A stretch of 5,833 nt of DNA from Lactovum sp047974165 (GCA_047974165.1 JBKECB010000072.1:1-5833), one strand, 5' to 3'; shown: positions 1 through 5,043, counted from the first letter of the stretch. Numbers and translations are program-made. Notes: generated by a model not told the origin, from the letters alone.

Positions 1-519
1 TCGCAACAATCAAAAGCTGAAAGTTCAAGTAATTCTAGCACTTCTGAAGAAACAGAGGTCAAGATGAATCTTAACGAAATTGAAAATACTAACTTCAAAA
101 GTATTCAAGGGACTTGGAAGAATACTAAAGGAGAGGGTTTTACAATTTTAGAAAATACGATGAAATTTAGCGGGGATACAATCCCTAGTTTAGGTGACTC
201 TGTAAACTATAATCAAGAGGATTTACAGCTCTCAATTTATACAGATGACATCTCTCCAAGACTAGAAGTTAATGGAGAGGTTGGTTCTGATAACTCTCTT
301 ATAACATTATACTTTTCTCTTGCAGAGGCAAATACTAAATTTAGTCCTGAAGCAGGAAGTTTGAATTCTATGGATATACTTGAAGAGTTAGAGGGAGAAG
401 ACTTTACAGATACAAGCAAAGACAGAATATATCTCATCCATCTTCTACCTAGCTCTTGGTCTCAAAATTCATCTTATATAGAGGAAACAGAAGAAAATTT
501 TGTCTATTATCGTCAATAA
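1..519 (+). CDS. Lipoprotein, DUF6287-like, 5'-truncated by window edge
   Basis: The frame is open from the first base of the window, so this is the C-terminal 172 residues of a longer protein. The ATG at 64 is internal. The first 21 visible residues are rich in Ser, Glu and Gln (SQQSKAESSSNSSTSEETEV), typical of the flexible linker behind the lipid-anchored cysteine of a Gram-positive lipoprotein. The signal peptide and lipobox would lie upstream of the window. The folded part begins MNLNEIENTNFKSIQGTWKN, which resembles the DUF6287 pattern (M-x-I-x-E-I-x-x-x-x-F-x-S-I-x-G-T-W-K-N) of streptococcal and lactococcal surface lipoproteins. That family assignment is from memory. The rest is acidic and beta-rich with no visible catalytic motif, and it ends FVYYRQ-stop. 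Function unknown; it probably acts at the outer face of the membrane. A stub of a similar lipoprotein follows at 599. Confidence 0.7.
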   Translation, partial: SQQSKAESSSNSSTSEETEVKMNLNEIENTNFKSIQGTWKNTKGEGFTILENTMKFSGDTIPSLGDSVNYNQEDLQLSIYTDDISPRLEVNGEVGSDNSLITLYFSLAEANTKFSPEAGSLNSMDILEELEGEDFTDTSKDRIYLIHLLPSSWSQNSSYIEETEENFVYYRQ

Positions 520-598
520 TTTTATTAAAAATAAAAATCAAGTCCACATTTCCATACTTATGTTATTCTATTCTTAATAATACTTAAGGGAGATTTAC

Positions 599-666
599 AT
601 AAAAAATTACTCATCATTCTAATGCTTACTTCTGCAACTTTACTTGTCGGATGTTCCAGTAAGTAA
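599..666 (+). pseudogene. Lipoprotein signal-peptide stub, start codon lost
   Basis: A clear Shine-Dalgarno AAGGGAG (586-592) is followed six bases later by AT-AAAAAATTACTC, where ATG-AAAAAATTACTC would be expected. Deleting a single G removes the start codon. The frame from 601 reads KKLLIILMLTSATLLVGC and then SSK and a stop at 664-666: a textbook type II signal peptide with a positive n-region, hydrophobic core and lipobox L-V-G-C (Cys at 652-654). Nothing resembling a mature lipoprotein follows. The simplest reading is the surviving 5' end of a paralogue of the upstream lipoprotein. An internal ATG at 622 would give only 14 residues and has no ribosome site. A short lipoprotein-derived peptide gene is conceivable but is not supported, because the start codon is missing. 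Confidence 0.6.
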
Positions 667-678
667 AAAATAAGCGAA

Positions 679-897
679 TCAGTCATTCACAAGATAAGTG
701 GCTGGCTGTCGTCTTATGAGTAGTATAAGCGTCTGTTCATCTGTAATTTCACATACCACTACTACTTCATTTTTACCATTACACCATGGCAAACTATAGC
801 CAAACTTAGTATGTATCTAGAGTCCTTCTTCATTTACAGCAAAATATCTTTCGCTAAATTCACTACCATTCTTGAGCAGTACAGTCTGACTTTTCAT
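679..897 (-). pseudogene. Unrecognised small ORF with one internal stop
   Basis: Read on the minus strand from ATG 897-895, the frame gives 26 residues (MKSQTVLLKNGSEFSERYF then AVNEEGL), one TAG, and then 45 more residues including FGYSLPWCNGKNEVVVVCEI and TLILLIRRQPATYLVND, ending in TGA at 681-679. The composition looks like real protein: a hydrophobic beta-like EVVVVCEI and an LILLIRR segment. One TAG (a single change from CAG, Gln) is the only interruption in 72 codons. The ribosome site is poor and an in-frame TGA lies four codons upstream of the ATG, so the true N-terminus may be missing. I do not recognise the family. It sits between two other gene relics, so a decayed accessory or phage gene is the likeliest explanation. 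A chance ORF cannot be excluded. Confidence 0.4.
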
Positions 898-913
898 AGA
901 TATTAATCACTTT

Positions 914-1147
914 TTGATATCAACTTTCAGTATATGGTTGAATTACCGATTGAGTTGGATTTTGATTACCAAGGCAAATGTCATCAGCCATATTTTCCGC
1001 CACAGCCACATTTCACTACTCACTGAGATGAACTTACCTCTCAAGTCGATTCTGGAGCATATTAGTCATTTTAATGCTTCTACGACGATACAAATTTATA
1101 ACCACGTCATAGAAAAAGCAAAAAGAAGTTATCGTTGCTCTCAATAA
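914..1147 (+). pseudogene. Phage-type tyrosine recombinase (integrase), C-terminal remnant
   Basis: The frame encodes the end of a tyrosine recombinase catalytic domain like those of lactococcal and streptococcal temperate phages and conjugative elements. Counting from the TTG at 914, the HxxR box is H26-I-F-R29 in SHIFRHSHISLLTEMNLPLK. The conserved His follows at residue 52 (HISHFNASTT, where GHTDSKTT-like sequence is usual), and the tyrosine nucleophile is Y62 in QIYNHVIEKAKR. The first catalytic arginine, the core-binding domain and the N-terminal arm-binding domain are absent, since such integrases are about 350-400 residues long. No convincing ribosome site precedes it, and the first 20 or so residues look degraded. 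It ends 86 bases from the 3' end of the tRNA-Ser gene, the usual integration target of such enzymes. It is therefore probably the relic of an element once integrated there, and it cannot be active. Confidence 0.75.
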
Positions 1148-1178
1148 AATATAATTTCATCTCTTTTTAGATAATTAG

Positions 1179-1227
1179 AAATATAAAAACACCTTTAACA
1201 CTTGTAAATAAAGGTGTTTTTATATTT
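1179..1227. terminator. Strong bidirectional intrinsic terminator after tRNA-Ser
   Basis: A perfect 19-bp inverted repeat (arms 1179-1197 and 1209-1227) surrounds an 11-base loop. The GC-containing core is ACACC/GGTGT, flanked by A-rich sequence on one side and T-rich sequence (TTTTTATATTT) on the other, so RNA from either strand ends in a hairpin plus U-rich tail. On the minus strand it lies seven bases beyond the tRNA-Ser 3' end and should end the tRNA transcript, and any comG read-through. On the plus strand it would stop transcription coming through the integrase relic. Confidence 0.85.
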
Positions 1228-1233
1228 ACACTA

Positions 1234-1321
1234 AGGAGAGGAGGGGATTCGAACCCCCGATAGACTTTTGACCTATACACACTTTCCAGGCGTGCTCCTT
1301 CGACCACTCGGACACCTCTCC
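1234..1321 (-). tRNA. tRNA-Ser(GGA)
   Basis: This is a class II tRNA with all arms visible. Reading the minus strand from G at 1321, the acceptor stem GGAGAGG pairs perfectly with CCTCTCC (1241-1235). The D arm is TCC...GGA with GAGTGGTCGAA as its loop. The anticodon stem CACGC/GTGTG has the loop CTGGAAA, so the anticodon is GGA (plus-strand 1285-1287), reading UCC and UCU serine codons. The long variable arm with an ATAG/CTAT stem is diagnostic of Ser/Leu/Tyr tRNAs. The T arm is GGGGG-TTCGAAT-CCCCT. CCA is not encoded. The base at the discriminator position (1234) is T in the tRNA sense, whereas G is usual for bacterial tRNA-Ser. The gene lies downstream of comGG with its own promoter and a strong terminator. 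Confidence 0.95.
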
Positions 1322-1324
1322 AAT

Positions 1325-1372
1325 AACTCAACTATTATAACAAAAAAAGAAGCATTCGTCTATAGTTGAGTT
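1325..1372. repeat. 11-bp inverted repeat spanning the tRNA-Ser promoter
   Basis: AACTCAACTAT (1325-1335) is exactly repeated in inverted form as ATAGTTGAGTT (1362-1372), with 26 bases between. The inner ends of the arms overlap the tRNA -10 box and touch the -35 box. On the plus strand the right arm is followed by TATTTTTAATTT, so a plus-strand transcript could end here, although the 26-base loop is long for an intrinsic terminator. It could also be an operator or simply chance in AT-rich sequence. Confidence 0.5.
1334..1362 (-). promoter_or_regulatory. Promoter of tRNA-Ser, extended -10
   Basis: On the minus strand the -10 box is a perfect TATAAT (1339-1334) preceded by TG with one base between, giving the extended -10 TGTTATAAT. 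Seventeen bases upstream is TAGACG (1362-1357), matching TTGACA at four of six positions. Transcription would begin about six bases before the mature tRNA 5' end at 1321, a sensible short leader. A T-run of seven sits in the spacer. Confidence 0.8.
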
Positions 1373-1406
1373 TATTTTTAATTTCTACTATCAAATAAAG
1401 AGCTGG

Positions 1407-1694
1407 TTAATCTAAAAATTCATAAGTCTCACCGTCAGGAAATCTTACCATATATTTCTCAGCTTCTTTTTTTACAAGACCTTGATCAAAGACCACAATT
1501 TCTAACTTTTTTTCTTTTGTTAAGCTATACATAATCTGAGCAGTCATATATTTCTTTTCAGCTTTTAGGTGCTGACGATTTTTTATTTCTATCTGTAAAA
1601 AGAATTCTAAAAGTAAACTAAAAATCATCGCAAGTATCAAGCTATAAAGTAAGAGTCCTGCAGGGCATTTTTTCTTTAAAATCTGTAATAAAAT
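1407..1694 (-). CDS. comGG: ComGG, minor competence pseudopilin; no standard start codon
   Basis: This is the last gene of the comG operon and encodes the small, poorly conserved ComGG (CglG) needed for transformation-pilus assembly. The N-terminus KKKCPAGLLLYS and the following LILAMIFSLLLEFFL match the streptococcal pattern (KKxxVKAGVLLYAxxMAAIFSLLLQFYL): one membrane segment (about residues 12-34) without the usual prepilin FTLxE site. The tail ends RFPDGETYEFLD. The frame opens after a TAA at 1727 and contains no ATG, GTG or TTG until the TTG at 1640, which would cut off half of the conserved block and has no ribosome site. The ATT at 1694-1692 has a perfect GGGGAGG seven bases upstream (1708-1702), so I place the start there (95 residues, overlapping comGF by 19 bases). 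AUU is a rare initiator, so the gene may be poorly translated or damaged. About 95 residues is short compared with streptococcal CglG. Confidence 0.75.
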   Translation of the reverse strand: MLLQILKKKCPAGLLLYSLILAMIFSLLLEFFLQIEIKNRQHLKAEKKYMTAQIMYSLTKEKKLEIVVFDQGLVKKEAEKYMVRFPDGETYEFLD

Positions 1695-2104
1695 AACTTT
1701 TCCTCCCCTGATACCATCAATATTTTAATTTCAATCAAACCTTCCTCCTCTAAAATCTCTACATTTTTCACATGATGCAGCATAGGCTGATAACCTCGAC
1801 CATTAGCATTTGATTTTCTAAAATCTTCAGCCCCCTTAGGAAGGCCAAATCGACGATTCGTCTTCTTTTCTATATATAAAAAATTATTTTCAACCTTTAC
1901 AAAAGTTGCTCCTGAGAGTTCATTTCTAAGTTGATTACAAAAAATAAACCAGTCTTTTTCTGAAGAATTTTGGCTCACCCTTATCTCCTGCCCCACAAGC
2001 TTTGTCAAACCTTCAATAACTAGTACAGAGCCCGAAATCACAAACAAAGTTACCAGGCATTCTAATAAAGTAAAGGCCTTATTCCTGTATTTCTTGAATT
2101 TCAA
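1676..2104 (-). CDS. comGF: ComGF, minor competence pseudopilin
   Basis: A protein of 142 residues with a class III (type IV pilin-like) signal: KNKAF-type leader K-Y-R-N-K-A10 followed by F11TLLECLVTLFVI, with the essential Glu at +5 (E15). The prepilin peptidase ComC would cut between A10 and F11, and the following hydrophobic helix anchors and packs the subunit in the pseudopilus. The C-terminal domain (WFIFCNQLRNELSGATFVKV, then NNFLYIEKKTNRRFG) has the beta-rich pattern of ComGF. The start is a TTG at 2104-2102 served by GGAGAGGAG (2123-2115) ten bases upstream. No ATG or GTG lies before the pilin signal. It overlaps comGE by 26 bases, so translation is probably coupled. It is thought to act with ComGE and ComGG in priming pilus assembly. 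Confidence 0.9.
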   Translation of the reverse strand: MKFKKYRNKAFTLLECLVTLFVISGSVLVIEGLTKLVGQEIRVSQNSSEKDWFIFCNQLRNELSGATFVKVENNFLYIEKKTNRRFGLPKGAEDFRKSNANGRGYQPMLHHVKNVEILEEEGLIEIKILMVSGEEKLFYYRF

Positions 2105-2387
2105 GCCTTAGTATCTCCTCTCCATTCTTATCTTTCACAATAAAAAGCTCCTCTTCTTTTTGAATTTGAACTGAGACAGAATTCGCTGATAAATTTTCTA
2201 CTCGTTTATCTATCGCCATTTTTGCTAGATTTAAACTTTCAATTTCCTGAGCCATCTGCCGACTGTACTCTTGTGAACGATTAATTTCTGTAAGCATTAG
2301 ACTTGTAATCATGGCAAGCAAACTTAAAGTAATCAAACTTTCTAGAAGAATATAAGCCTTATTGAATTTTCTTTTTATATTTTCCAC
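2079..2387 (-). CDS. comGE: ComGE, minor competence pseudopilin
   Basis: A protein of 102 residues with a prepilin signal: the basic leader MENIKRKFNKA11, then Y12ILLESLITLSLLAMI, with Glu at +5 (E16). Position +1 of the mature protein is Tyr rather than the usual Phe. Otherwise it has the expected short leader, one hydrophobic helix (about 12-33) and a Lys/Glu-rich, coiled-coil-prone segment (EIESLNLAKMAIDKRVENL). The start codon is GTG (2387-2385) with only a weak ribosome site (GGGAA close to the start), and the gene overlaps the end of comGD by 29 bases, so initiation probably depends on translation of comGD. Assigned to ComGE by operon position, size and motif; the sequence is too variable for recognition by eye on its own. 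Confidence 0.87.
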   Translation of the reverse strand: MENIKRKFNKAYILLESLITLSLLAMITSLMLTEINRSQEYSRQMAQEIESLNLAKMAIDKRVENLSANSVSVQIQKEEELFIVKDKNGEEILRLEIQEIQE

Positions 2388-2775
2388 TTCCCATCTCTAG
2401 TTGATATGTTATTTTTTTTGACTGGTTCGGTAAATAAATTGTAATTTTTTTTAGACTCGAGTTATTTCCTTGCTTATTAAATTTAATCGCAAAGTCACTC
2501 ACAAGAACCTCCTCTGGGATTTCAATTTTTTCATCTCCCGCCTTTAAAATTCCATTCGAGACAGAAAATGTTCTCACTTCTACCAAGGCACTTGCCTGAA
2601 GTTGTGTATCTTTATAAGCCTGTTCAAAACGAGCAACAAATAACTCACCTTTAATAACATGTAAAGTATTTTCAAAAGACAAGGAAAAAGAAAACAAGAG
2701 AAAAGCACTAATCATCAAGACCAATAAACTCTCTAAGACTGTAAACGCCTTATTTTTTAATCTGAGCTTTTTCAT
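2359..2775 (-). CDS. comGD: ComGD, minor competence pseudopilin
   Basis: A protein of 138 residues with a standard prepilin signal, MKKLRLKNKA10 then F11TVLESLLVLMISAFLLF, with Glu at +5 (E15). The soluble part (VARFEQAYKDTQLQASALVE, later YLPNQSKKITYQLEMGSGKY) follows the GspH/ComGD minor-pilin layout. I chose the ATG at 2775 because it gives a nine- to ten-residue basic leader typical of prepilins. ATGs at 2808, 2799 and 2790 are in frame but would add unneeded residues inside comGC. The ribosome site is weak (a GAG about ten bases upstream), and the 26-base overlap with comGC points to coupled translation. It is processed by ComC and incorporated in the transformation pilus with ComGC. Confidence 0.9.
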   Translation of the reverse strand: MKKLRLKNKAFTVLESLLVLMISAFLLFSFSLSFENTLHVIKGELFVARFEQAYKDTQLQASALVEVRTFSVSNGILKAGDEKIEIPEEVLVSDFAIKFNKQGNNSSLKKITIYLPNQSKKITYQLEMGSGKYKKKIQ

Positions 2776-3058
2776 CAGTATGCTCAGCATAGTATTCATT
2801 ATATGCATCTACTTGCTTTTGCGTGATATTTCCCTCAGAAAGCATACTAGATAAGCTCGCCTCTTTTGAATATTCTAGCTCATAAAGCTCTGCTTGACTT
2901 TCTACAATCTTTACAACTGCAGCTCGTCCTGTATCTTTAACCGCATCTTTTTGCTTAGTCAAGTTTGGAACAAAAAGCATGATCAAAACACTAATGATCA
3001 ATAAAACAATGAGCATTTCTACTAAAGTAAATGCTTTAATAAATTTTCTTTTTTTCAT
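2750..3058 (-). CDS. comGC: ComGC, major competence pseudopilin
   Basis: This is the main structural subunit of the transformation pilus that captures extracellular DNA. It has 102 residues, the usual size. The leader MKKRKFIKA9 is followed by F10TLVEMLIVLLIISVLIMLFV: a perfect class III signal with cleavage after A9, Glu at +5 (E14), and a hydrophobic helix ending at PNL, which is highly conserved in ComGC. The rest (KDAVKDTGRAAVVKIVESQA, then ELYELEYS) is the amphipathic helical continuation. The start is ATG 3058 rather than the ATG at 3085, because AAAGGAG stands five bases upstream and the leader length then fits. The gap to comGB is 16 bases, and comGC has the best ribosome site inside the operon, consistent with its being the most abundant product. 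Confidence 0.96.
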   Translation of the reverse strand: MKKRKFIKAFTLVEMLIVLLIISVLIMLFVPNLTKQKDAVKDTGRAAVVKIVESQAELYELEYSKEASLSSMLSEGNITQKQVDAYNEYYAEHTDEKAQIKK

Positions 3059-3074
3059 TTTTTCTCCTTTTATA

Positions 3075-4127
3075 TTAAATATCAATATTTATATTTTGAT
3101 AAATCGGCATTAGCATTGCAGCATAAATCAAGACAATTGCCATGGCAACAAAGATAAAGACTAAAGGTTGAATTAACTGCATCAACTGCTCAATCTTTCT
3201 AAAAAAAACTTCCCAACTCTCCTCTGAGTAAAAGGTTAGCTCCTGTCCAAGCTTTCCTTTTACTTCGCCATACTCAATAATCAAAGGTAATTCTTTATTA
3301 AAAATAGCAAGTTGAGCAACTGATTGGTGAAGCGTCTTTCCTGATGCCAAATCTTCCTTTAATCGATCTCCTACCTCACTAAAAATTTTTGACTTTGCTT
3401 CTATTGAAATTTCCAAAATCTGACGTAAATCAAGACCTTGAGAAATTAGAATTCCCCACTCTCTAGAAAAATAAGCTGTACAATACAACTTCACAAAAAA
3501 AGAAAGAAAAGGAAAACTCGCTGCTTTTTGAAATTTTTTCAACTGAGAACTTTTTCGAGATTTAAAATGGTAAAAAGTAAAGAGACAGCAGATGAGTAAA
3601 AGAATAGAGAAAAAAACTGTTGGTAGCTGATGAATAATTAAAATTGCAAAGTTATCTGTATTATTCCCCGACATTTGTGGAATTAAGTAACTTCTCATCG
3701 CAAATAAAATCAGAACAAGAAAAGATAGTAAAACCAAAGGATAAGTCCCTACAGAAATTAATTTTTTCTTAATTTTTTCAATTTTTCTTAGATTTTGTTC
3801 AATCAGAGCCAAAGTTTCTGAAATATTTCCATGCTTTTCTGCTAAAGATACTTGTGTTACTACTGCTTCTGAAAATTGAAGTTCTGATAAAATCAAAGAT
3901 AGATTTCTTCCATTTTCCAAGCCTTTTCTCATCTTTTTAATAAACTTTTGCTCTGTCAGTTGTGAACGCTCTAAGAAATCAACAATTTCAGTCAAAGAAA
4001 ATCCACTTCCAAAGAGATTATTCATCAACTCTATGAACTTAATCTGTTTTCCAATCGCTAATTTTTTCTCCTTCCATACTAGAAGAACTGAGAACTCTCT
4101 GTTTAAAAAGTATTTCAATCTTTTCAT
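3075..4127 (-). CDS. comGB: ComGB, membrane platform protein of the competence pilus
   Basis: This is the polytopic inner-platform protein (GspF/PilC family) that couples the ComGA ATPase to pseudopilin polymerisation. Numbering from the ATG at 4127 (350 residues), two T2SSF-type cytoplasmic domains are visible. The first (about 25-125) contains QIKFIELMNNLFGSGFSLTE and SLAEKHGNISETL. The second (about 205-315) contains the repeat of the motif, IIEYGEVKGKLGQEL. Hydrophobic segments lie at about 124-150, 161-187 and 318-343, the standard three-helix layout. The conserved part begins near KKLAIGKQIKF. The ATG at 4127 is preferred because MKRLKYFLNREFS is protein-like, although it has no clear ribosome site and overlaps comGA by 89 bases. 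An ATG at 4169 with AAGGGG ten bases upstream is the alternative. An AAGGAG near 4070 suggests a shorter form is also conceivable, but no ATG, GTG or TTG follows it. Confidence 0.92.
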   Translation of the reverse strand: MKRLKYFLNREFSVLLVWKEKKLAIGKQIKFIELMNNLFGSGFSLTEIVDFLERSQLTEQKFIKKMRKGLENGRNLSLILSELQFSEAVVTQVSLAEKHGNISETLALIEQNLRKIEKIKKKLISVGTYPLVLLSFLVLILFAMRSYLIPQMSGNNTDNFAILIIHQLPTVFFSILLLICCLFTFYHFKSRKSSQLKKFQKAASFPFLSFFVKLYCTAYFSREWGILISQGLDLRQILEISIEAKSKIFSEVGDRLKEDLASGKTLHQSVAQLAIFNKELPLIIEYGEVKGKLGQELTFYSEESWEVFFRKIEQLMQLIQPLVFIFVAMAIVLIYAAMLMPIYQNINIDI

Positions 4128-4986
4128 TCCATGAGGAGTTACTGTGTGTTTTAATTGACTCTTTGGCATAATCGATCAGCCCCTTTCCAGCAAGAAGACG
4201 TTGATAAATGACAGCATTCAATGCATTTTCTAACTCTGTTTCTCTAATTCCTAACTCTAAAAGTCTGGCCCAGACTCCAGAGATTGACTTGGCATGAATG
4301 GTTGAAAATACAGTATATCCCGTCAAGCTCGCTCGTATCACTGCCCGTGCAGTTTGTTCATCACGGATTTCACCCACAATGACAAGGTCTGGCATATGGC
4401 GAAGAGAAAGTTTTATCAAATCATCATAAGAGTTACCAATCACATCATTTCTCACAAGCTGCAAGAACTTTTCATCTACAATCTCTACCGGATCTTCAAT
4501 ACTAATAACTTGCTTATCTTTAAACTTTTCTTTAGCGATATGGTACATCAGAGAAGTCTTACCTGATCCTACTGGACCTGAAAATAAATACAGGCCACGC
4601 TGCCCGATCACTTTTTTAAGACTTTCTAGCTCATCAAACCAAAACTCTAAACTTTCAGTTTTCTCATGTAAAATCCGAATCACCAAGCTCTCCTGTCCTT
4701 GAAAATCTCCAACTGTTGACAAGCGTAAACGTCTTGACTGTTGCCCAAAAGAATAGAGAACTGAACCAAGTTGAGTTCGCCGTTTTTCTCCAACATTCAT
4801 CCCTGAGATAAATTTAAAATGAGAAATTAAAGAATTTGCCTCTTTTAGCTCTATCTTTTTTATCCACTTTCTCTCTACTGAGTTACGAAAATAAAGCTGA
4901 TACTCTCCTGTCTCTTCTAAAAAATAAATATCATTAGCTTTAAACTCAATAGCTGATTTCAAAATACTACTTGCTATATCTTTCAT
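4039..4986 (-). CDS. comGA: ComGA, assembly ATPase of the competence pilus
   Basis: This is a secretion-type (GspE/PilB) ATPase that hydrolyses ATP at the cytoplasmic face to drive pseudopilus assembly. At 315 residues it has the normal size of streptococcal ComGA/CglA, shorter than GspE because the N1 domain is missing. The N-terminal domain starts ILKSAIEFKANDIYFLEE. Walker A is GPVGSGKT (137-144), the Asp box ISIEDPVEIV (161-170), Walker B PDLVIVGEIRD (199-209) and the His box TGYTVFSTIHA (222-232). IYQRLLAGKGL (260-270) is the conserved late element. No zinc-binding cysteines are present, as usual in Gram-positive ComGA. All catalytic motifs look intact. The start ATG (4986-4984) has AAGGAGG (4996-4990) three bases upstream, close but strong. 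It is the first gene of the operon; a candidate ComX box lies at 5004-5011. Confidence 0.96.
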   Translation of the reverse strand: MKDIASSILKSAIEFKANDIYFLEETGEYQLYFRNSVERKWIKKIELKEANSLISHFKFISGMNVGEKRRTQLGSVLYSFGQQSRRLRLSTVGDFQGQESLVIRILHEKTESLEFWFDELESLKKVIGQRGLYLFSGPVGSGKTSLMYHIAKEKFKDKQVISIEDPVEIVDEKFLQLVRNDVIGNSYDDLIKLSLRHMPDLVIVGEIRDEQTARAVIRASLTGYTVFSTIHAKSISGVWARLLELGIRETELENALNAVIYQRLLAGKGLIDYAKESIKTHSNSSWNEKIEILFKQRVLSSSSMEGEKISDWKTD

Positions 4987-5003
4987 TTTCCTCCTTACTT
5001 TCT

Positions 5004-5011
5004 TATACGAA
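5004..5011 (-). promoter_or_regulatory. Candidate degenerate ComX (cin) box of the comG operon
   Basis: Late competence operons in streptococci and lactococci are transcribed by the alternative sigma factor ComX from a TACGAATA box. On the minus strand, 17 bases before the comGA start codon, TTCGTATA (5011-5004) matches this at six of eight positions, including the CG core and the final ATA. A T-rich stretch (TCTTTCTTTTTTTTT) lies just upstream, as is common at such promoters. A start about six to eight bases downstream would leave the AAGGAGG only just inside the transcript. No good sigma-A promoter for comGA was seen. The assignment rests on position and partial match only. Confidence 0.45.
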
Positions 5012-5034
5012 AAAAAAGAAAGATTGTTTCATTT

Positions 5035-5043
5035 TGATATAAT
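5035..5043 (+). promoter_or_regulatory. Orphan extended -10 promoter facing the S66 peptidase relic
   Basis: TGATATAAT on the plus strand is a perfect extended -10 (TG-n-TATAAT). The -35 position (about 5015-5020) is A-rich with no TTGACA-like hexamer, which extended -10 promoters tolerate. The predicted start near 5050 lies just ahead of the degraded peptidase reading frame at about 5060, so this is probably the old promoter of that gene. It may still make a short RNA. Confidence 0.5.

Noticed and set aside
237..437. 66-codon minus-strand open frame opposite the lipoprotein
   Set aside because: It lies wholly inside a convincing plus-strand coding region, has no ribosome site and is a Ser-rich shadow of that gene.
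519..538. Possible terminator after the lipoprotein gene (TTTATT/AATAAA)
   Set aside because: The stem is only six or seven A/T pairs with no GC and no proper T-run; it is too weak to call.
561..569. TGTTATTCT as an extended -10 promoter for the lipoprotein stub
   Set aside because: The -10 hexamer matches TATAAT at just four positions and no -35 is seen at the right distance.
3059..3085. Longer ComGC start at ATG 3085
   Set aside because: It would overlap comGB and give an 18-residue leader; ATG 3058 has an ideal ribosome site and leader length.
4354..4566. 70-codon plus-strand open frame
   Set aside because: It is antisense to the core ATPase motifs of comGA, whose sequence is strongly conserved; it is a shadow frame.
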